The position numbers and the translations under genes were made by a program. The notes under the pieces are model-generated. The model was not told the DNA's origin. It made no database searches and saw nothing but the letters and a program-made list of their open reading frames with translations. A DNA stretch of 64,000 nucleotides from Stigmatella aurantiaca DW4/3-1 (GTDB taxonomy: Bacteria; Myxococcota; Myxococcia; Myxococcales; Myxococcaceae): contig NC_014623.1 of the NCBI RefSeq assembly GCF_000165485.1, positions 5,970,893-6,034,892 of the forward strand, in the 5' to 3' direction. Of this stretch, positions 60,353 through 64,000 are shown piece by piece (within the stretch, counting starts at the first letter, position 1; each line of letters starts with the position of its first letter).

Positions 60353-61780
60353 GCTCGCGAACCGGGAGGGCACCTTGCCGACTTGCACCTTCTTCGCCAC
60401 CGAGGGAACCCCGGCCTCGTTCACCAGGAAGAGCAGGTACGGCCCAGGAGGGGCCAGAACGTTGCTCTCGGGAGCGCTCACGCGCAGCCCATCGTCCGTC
60501 ACGGAGTACGGCAGCGTGAGGAGCCGCTGGTTCTGATCGAAGGCATGCGTCGAGGACCCCAGGGCCAGCAAGGTCACCTTCTTGATCTGGGACCCGTCCG
60601 GGGTGCTCACCGGGAAGACCGTGCCCGGCAAAAGCTCGTCCGGGGCCTCCTGGACGGCGGGACGAGGCCCCTTGAAGAGGTAAGGCGGCTCGAAGATCTC
60701 CGCGGAGGACTCCCCGTTTCCTCCCGCGCTCAGGACGCGCCCGTCTGGCAGCAGGAGGGCCGTGGAGTGGTAGCCGCGGTAGACGCTCCCACTGGCCAGC
60801 GAATGCCAGGTGTTGGTCTCAGGATCCCAGATCTCGGCATGGAAGACGGCCCCCCCGCGGTCATCGAACCCACCCGACTGGGTTCCTCCCGTCACGAGCA
60901 CCGTGCCATCGGGCAACAACGTCGTGTTGTGGTGCCGCCGGGCCACGCGCATGGGGCTCTGGCTCGTCCACGTGGGCGAGGGCTGATTCAGATCGATGAG
61001 CTCCACGGTGTTCGTGGGAGGATCACCGCCGCCCACGAGGAGCACCTTTCCATCGAGGTAGACGGCGCCCCCGTACGCCCTGCCCCCATGGAGGCTGCGC
61101 GTGGAGCCGAACCAGGTCCCCGTGCCTTCGGGGTCCAACCACAGGTTGGAGCGCCAGGCGCCGGCGAAGAAGAGCTTGCCGTTGGGCGCCAGGAACATGC
61201 GGGGTGAGTGCGGCAGCTTGCGCCCGGCGGTGGACAGGTCCCGCCACGATTGGGTGCCATCGACCCACCGCTGGGGCAGCGCATTGGTCACCCCCGAACC
61301 CACCGTCTCTCCGGAGAGCACCAGCACATCCCCATCCGGCAACGTGGTGTTGGTGGGGTACCGGCGCTTGTCATTCATGTCCGGCGCGGGCTCCCAGACG
61401 CCCGTGTACGGATTGAAGATGGCCGCGCGGGCCTCGCCCACGCGCGGCTCCGAATGCCCGCCCGTGAGCAGCAGGCGGCCATCGGAAAGGTACGAGTGGC
61501 CGGCCCCGAAGACATTGAAGGGCGGCAGAGGCAGCGCCGCGAACGTGTCCGTGGCGGGCTCCCAGACGTACGGCGCCTGCCCGCCCCCCGCGAAGTCCTC
61601 GAAGAACATCACCTTGCCATCCGGCAGCAGGTGAATGTGCTGGGCGGACAGCGGCCACGACAGCGGAGGGGACCACCTTCCCTCCAGCTCCGGAACCTGC
61701 GCTGCCGCGGGCCCTCCCAGCAGCCCCACGCACACCCCCAATACAGCCTTCCACGCACTTCTGGATTGTCCTTCCACCAT
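59357..61780 (-). CDS. Galactose-oxidase-fold (kelch, DUF1929) secreted protein with two C-terminal repeats; cofactor cysteine absent
   Basis: An 807-residue exported protein (signal to about AAA26). A seven-bladed kelch propeller (about 30-375) precedes the DUF1929 domain and two repeated modules. By pattern, three of the galactose-oxidase copper ligands are conserved (Y337-H338 in RGYHSTALLLPDG, H412 in GSSTHAFDQNQR), as is the tyrosine Y141 in RRYPTN. The cysteine that cross-links to that tyrosine in copper-radical oxidases is Gly (G92 in NVFGAGHS). Normal radical-cofactor oxidation therefore looks doubtful, and it may instead bind carbohydrate or act by another means. Confidence 0.8.
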   Translation of the reverse strand: MVEGQSRSAWKAVLGVCVGLLGGPAAAQVPELEGRWSPPLSWPLSAQHIHLLPDGKVMFFEDFAGGGQAPYVWEPATDTFAALPLPPFNVFGAGHSYLSDGRLLLTGGHSEPRVGEARAAIFNPYTGVWEPAPDMNDKRRYPTNTTLPDGDVLVLSGETVGSGVTNALPQRWVDGTQSWRDLSTAGRKLPHSPRMFLAPNGKLFFAGAWRSNLWLDPEGTGTWFGSTRSLHGGRAYGGAVYLDGKVLLVGGGDPPTNTVELIDLNQPSPTWTSQSPMRVARRHHNTTLLPDGTVLVTGGTQSGGFDDRGGAVFHAEIWDPETNTWHSLASGSVYRGYHSTALLLPDGRVLSAGGNGESSAEIFEPPYLFKGPRPAVQEAPDELLPGTVFPVSTPDGSQIKKVTLLALGSSTHAFDQNQRLLTLPYSVTDDGLRVSAPESNVLAPPGPYLLFLVNEAGVPSVAKKVQVGKVPSRFASVIAFSDVWKYDDGNVDRGTSWLASDYDDSAWKSGPGQFGHGDGDEATVLNATTPTQPTVYFRKKITLDKPVLAARLEALFDDGVQVWINGVPVYSKNVGNGLDFGKYASGSTSNEYRRESLSLDSAPFVVGENLVTALVKQVGPRSDDLSFALALQVQFENFQEEHQRAIAFGDRWEYDDSGVDPGPSWMAPAFDSASWKVGVGQFGHGDGDEVTVLASPRPARPSTYFRKKIHLSGPVTSASLELLFEDGVAVFVNGTQVFARNVGRLAHSKYATGSLENARETVELVLQPNPFVKGENTVAVVVKQVGATSPDLSFDLALDVGVQVPAP

Positions 61781-61897
61781 GGAATTCCTCCCTACTCAGC
61801 GAGCAGAGAGAACCTAACGACCCTGGATTTCCCGCCCATTCGCCCTGGCACGCAAGGCATCTACCCACTGCCGGACGCGCCCCCTCCTCCCAAGGTC

Positions 61898-61912
61898 CCT
61901 CCCCGCGGGAGG
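61898..61912 (-). terminator. Hairpin after the metallophosphoesterase gene
   Basis: CCTCCC and GGGAGG form a perfect 6-bp stem with a CGC loop just beyond the stop codon on the minus strand. No U-tract follows. Confidence 0.35.
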
Positions 61913-61916
61913 CGCC

Positions 61917-62741
61917 TCAACGGGAGGGGCCTGGCAGGATCTCCCGGAGCAAGACCGAGATGTCTCCCCGCCACGTCCACTGCTTGGGGTAACCCAGGGA
62001 GACTTCCTCGAAGCGGACCCCATCCCGCCAGAGCGTCGCGGGCATGTGGAGATGCCCGGTGACGACGACTTCGGCCCGGAAGCGCCGGTGCCAGTCCTCT
62101 GTCTTCTTCGTGCCGCACCAGATGGAGAAGCGCGGGATGCGCGGCAGGCGGACGTGCTCGTAGCGCAGCGGAAAATGATTGATGAGGAGCGTGGAGCAAT
62201 CGGCCGGCAACGCCTCCAGCCGGGCAAGCGTCTGCTCCACGCGGGCCGCGCACCAGGCGGCGCGCGACGGATACGGATCCGGATGAAGGAGGGCCTCGTC
62301 GGTGCAGAGCACATCGGAGTCCATCGCCCACTGAATGGCGTCCTTCTCCGCGACGTAGGTCGGCCGGAACGAGTAGTCGTAGAGCAGGAAGAGCGGCACC
62401 AGGACGCGGTGCGGCCCCGCCCCCGGCCAGCGTGGATAGGGGTCCTCCGGGGTCAGCACCCCGAACGACCGGCAATCCTCCACCTGCTGCCGGTAAAGCG
62501 CCTCCCCCCGGAGCGCGCCAGGCTCCCGCGACACCGTCCACAGCTCGTGATTGCCGGGCACCCAGATCACCTGACGGAAGCGCGCCGTCAGGGTCCGCCA
62601 GGCGAAGTGGAGATGCTCCCGCGTCTCTCCCACGTCCCCCGCAACGATGAGCCAATCGTCCGGATGCGGGGCGAGAGATTGAAGCGCCTGCTGATTGTGC
62701 TCGTAGCGCAGGTGAAGATCGCTGAGGGCGTAGAGTTTCAT
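61917..62741 (-). CDS. Calcineurin-like metallophosphoesterase
   Basis: A 274-residue cytosolic protein with all metallophosphoesterase blocks: SDLHL (D8, H10), AGDVGE (D36), GNHE (N64, H65), INHF and GHLH. Two metal ions are expected; substrates in this family range from nucleotides to proteins and are not evident. The gene starts with ATG at 62741. The next gene downstream on the same strand, the galactose-oxidase-fold gene, is 136 bp away across a hairpin, so separate transcription is likely. Confidence 0.9.
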   Translation of the reverse strand: MKLYALSDLHLRYEHNQQALQSLAPHPDDWLIVAGDVGETREHLHFAWRTLTARFRQVIWVPGNHELWTVSREPGALRGEALYRQQVEDCRSFGVLTPEDPYPRWPGAGPHRVLVPLFLLYDYSFRPTYVAEKDAIQWAMDSDVLCTDEALLHPDPYPSRAAWCAARVEQTLARLEALPADCSTLLINHFPLRYEHVRLPRIPRFSIWCGTKKTEDWHRRFRAEVVVTGHLHMPATLWRDGVRFEEVSLGYPKQWTWRGDISVLLREILPGPSR

Positions 62742-62858
62742 GGTGGAGGGCCGCAGCCTCCTACCCTACACCCTTCGGCCCCCCGGCAGCAGGCGCCGGA
62801 GGCCAGAACTCGGACGGCCGGTGAATACCCGGGCTGGAGCCGCGTCGGAGGAAGAGCC

Positions 62859-63464
62859 ATGAACGCCATCACGCCCCCCTGGATTTCGCGCCTCCTGACC
62901 CTGGCCATCCTCGCGGCCCTTCCCGGCTGCATCATCGAAGAAGGCCACTCCCCGGACAGCCCCGGCGCGTCCTACGGATGCCCGTCCCTGGAAGGCCCCC
63001 GCATCGAAGGGAGCGTCTCGCTCCACAACGAGCAGGGCGGCTTCTTCTCGCTGGAGTCGTATACCTACGAGGGCTACTACGTCCGTCACGCGGACGGTCA
63101 GGCGATGATCTCCCTCATCGAGACCGGCTGGGACATGGACGACGCCACGTTCCGCATGGTCCCTGGGCTGGCGGATGAACGCTGTGTCTCGTTCGAGTCC
63201 AGGAACTACCCTGGCTCCTTCCTGCGAGAGGATCACGGCGAAGTCTGGCTGGATGACGGGCGCTCCGATGGACGCTTCGAGGAAGACGCCACCTTCTGCC
63301 CCAGGCTGGGCCTGGCGGACTCGCACGCGCTCAGCTTCGAGAGCTGCACCAGCCCCGGCACCTACCTGCACCACACCGATGACATCCTCTATGTCGGCGA
63401 TGGGAGCGGGTGGGCCTTCGATGAGGACGCCACGTTCCTGCTGACGGATCCCTGGTCTCCCTGA
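62859..63464 (+). CDS. Lipoprotein with AbfB-like (arabinose-binding) beta-trefoil domain
   Basis: A 201-residue lipoprotein (LPGC, C24). About residues 40-200 repeat a pattern three times: HNEQGGFFSLESYTYEGYYVRH, CVSFESRNYPGSFLR and ALSFESCTSPGTYLHH. These are the trefoil units seen in AbfB/CBM42 arabinose-binding domains of alpha-L-arabinofuranosidases. No catalytic domain is attached, so it likely binds arabinose-containing polysaccharide at the cell surface. GGAGGAAG precedes the ATG. The stop lies inside a terminator hairpin. Confidence 0.75.
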   Translation: MNAITPPWISRLLTLAILAALPGCIIEEGHSPDSPGASYGCPSLEGPRIEGSVSLHNEQGGFFSLESYTYEGYYVRHADGQAMISLIETGWDMDDATFRMVPGLADERCVSFESRNYPGSFLREDHGEVWLDDGRSDGRFEEDATFCPRLGLADSHALSFESCTSPGTYLHHTDDILYVGDGSGWAFDEDATFLLTDPWSP

Positions 63465-63477
63465 CCCACCGGGTCAG
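63461..63477 (+). terminator. Terminator overlapping the AbfB-like gene stop
   Basis: CTGACCC and GGGTCAG form a perfect 7-bp stem with an ACC loop; the TGA stop lies within the left arm. ACACATTT follows, giving a short T-run. Confidence 0.55.
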
Positions 63478-63537
63478 ACACATTTCGTCATCGAAGAGAC
63501 ATCTTCGCGGCATGCGGACGGTTCAATCTCTTCCATC

Positions 63538-64000
63538 ATGAACCGACCCCTTCTGACCCTCTGCCTGCTGTTGCCCCTCACCCTCTTCGCCCAGCCACGG
63601 GACTTCACGGGAGCCCCTCCCCCTCCGTTCGCCCGGAAGAGCTGGGTCGAGTTGCTGCTCGAGCACTCCCAGGAACTGGGCCTCACGGACGCACAGCAAA
63701 ACAGTTTGGAATCCATCCAACAGGCCCTGCTCCAAAAGAACGCCCCGTTCAAAAAGACCCTGGAGCAATTGCGACCCCCCACCCCCCCGGCAGACGGTCA
63801 ACCCAGGCAGGGGCCCCCGGACGACGCAATGCGTGCTCGCTTCGAGCAAGTCCATGACACGTTGCAACAGATGAAAAACAACGATGACGCGGCGTATACC
63901 GAAGCCGAAAGTCTTTTGAGTGACGATCAAAAACAAAAGGCTCGCACGCTCATCTCCCAAGAAATCGAGTTGCGGGAACAACACCGCCAGTCCATGCCCC
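63538..64000 (+). CDS. Spy/CpxP-like periplasmic protein, 3' end outside window
   Basis: The open frame starts at ATG 63538 and runs off the end (154 codons seen). A signal peptide of about 19 residues (MNRPLLTLCLLLPLTLFAQ) is followed by a highly charged, helical region with LGLTDAQQNSLESIQQALL and later SLLSDDQKQKARTLI, both close to the LTxxQ motif of the Spy/CpxP/ZraP chaperone and metal-sensor group. It is probably an envelope-stress or metal-response protein. It is richer in A/T and Gln/Lys codons than most genes here. Opposite-strand open frames in this stretch show no protein pattern. Confidence 0.65.
   Translation, partial: MNRPLLTLCLLLPLTLFAQPRDFTGAPPPPFARKSWVELLLEHSQELGLTDAQQNSLESIQQALLQKNAPFKKTLEQLRPPTPPADGQPRQGPPDDAMRARFEQVHDTLQQMKNNDDAAYTEAESLLSDDQKQKARTLISQEIELREQHRQSMP

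Noticed and set aside
63474-63984. Minus-strand open frames at the window end
   Set aside because: The plus strand here encodes a signal peptide and LTxxQ-like motifs of a Spy/CpxP-type protein; the minus frames are shadows.

Overview
The window is very GC-rich, densely coded chromosome. It carries two-component and sigma-54 regulators, Ser/Thr kinases, a SpoIIE-type phosphatase, large TPR proteins, many lipoproteins and paralogous 2-oxoacid dehydrogenase E1 pairs. That style fits a myxobacterium (Myxococcota, probably the Cystobacter/Stigmatella/Archangium side). This is inference from gene content; no rRNA or other phylogenetic marker is present. I saw no insertion sequence, phage, CRISPR array or tRNA.

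Layout. 1-3027 (+): the C-terminal part of a membrane M28-type peptidase, overlapping an ABC ATPase-permease fusion. 3071-8995 (-): a compact five-gene cassette with a threonine-kinase-like GHMP kinase, YbaK-type deacylase, argininosuccinate-lyase-like enzyme, cysteine-synthase-like PLP enzyme and ATP-grasp ligase. It resembles a pathway for a 2,3-diamino acid or a conjugate of one. 9107-18807: DEAD-box helicase, histidine phosphatase, an OmpA lipoprotein operon, an NtrC-type two-component pair, a radical SAM protein and a small four-helix protein. 18833-24209 (-): a frameshifted protein built like soluble adenylyl cyclase, a membrane protein and a SLOG/LOG-like protein.

24699-34008: a second metabolic locus. 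It has a HisC-like aminotransferase, E1 beta, E1 alpha, a fused LeuC-LeuD-type isomerase and a short LeuA-type synthase in one operon, with a convergent LeuB-type dehydrogenase and then an O-methyltransferase and a VOC protein. Together these could lengthen a 2-oxo acid by one carbon and then transaminate it or oxidise it to an acyl-CoA. 34097-38526 (-): a cytochrome c export/electron-transfer group (membrane tri-heme cytochrome, multiheme lipoprotein, lipoprotein).

38680-50689 (-): six close genes that look like an envelope-to-cytoplasm signalling chain: SpoIIE phosphatase, TPR protein, PhnD-like binding protein, TonB-dependent receptor with an unexpected CxxCH motif, a HATPase-like protein, and a Ser/Thr kinase with STAS-like and zinc-knuckle segments. 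51076-53147 (+): a second E1 alpha/beta pair. 53230-64000: GNAT acetyltransferase, PilZ protein, Cys-rich lipoprotein, SGNH hydrolase, PEP carboxylase, a galactose-oxidase-fold protein lacking the cofactor cysteine, a metallophosphoesterase, an AbfB-like lipoprotein and the start of a Spy/CpxP-like protein.

The two loci most likely to be under-described are the diamino-acid cassette and the 2-oxo-acid elongation operon. All functions are read from motifs and context only.
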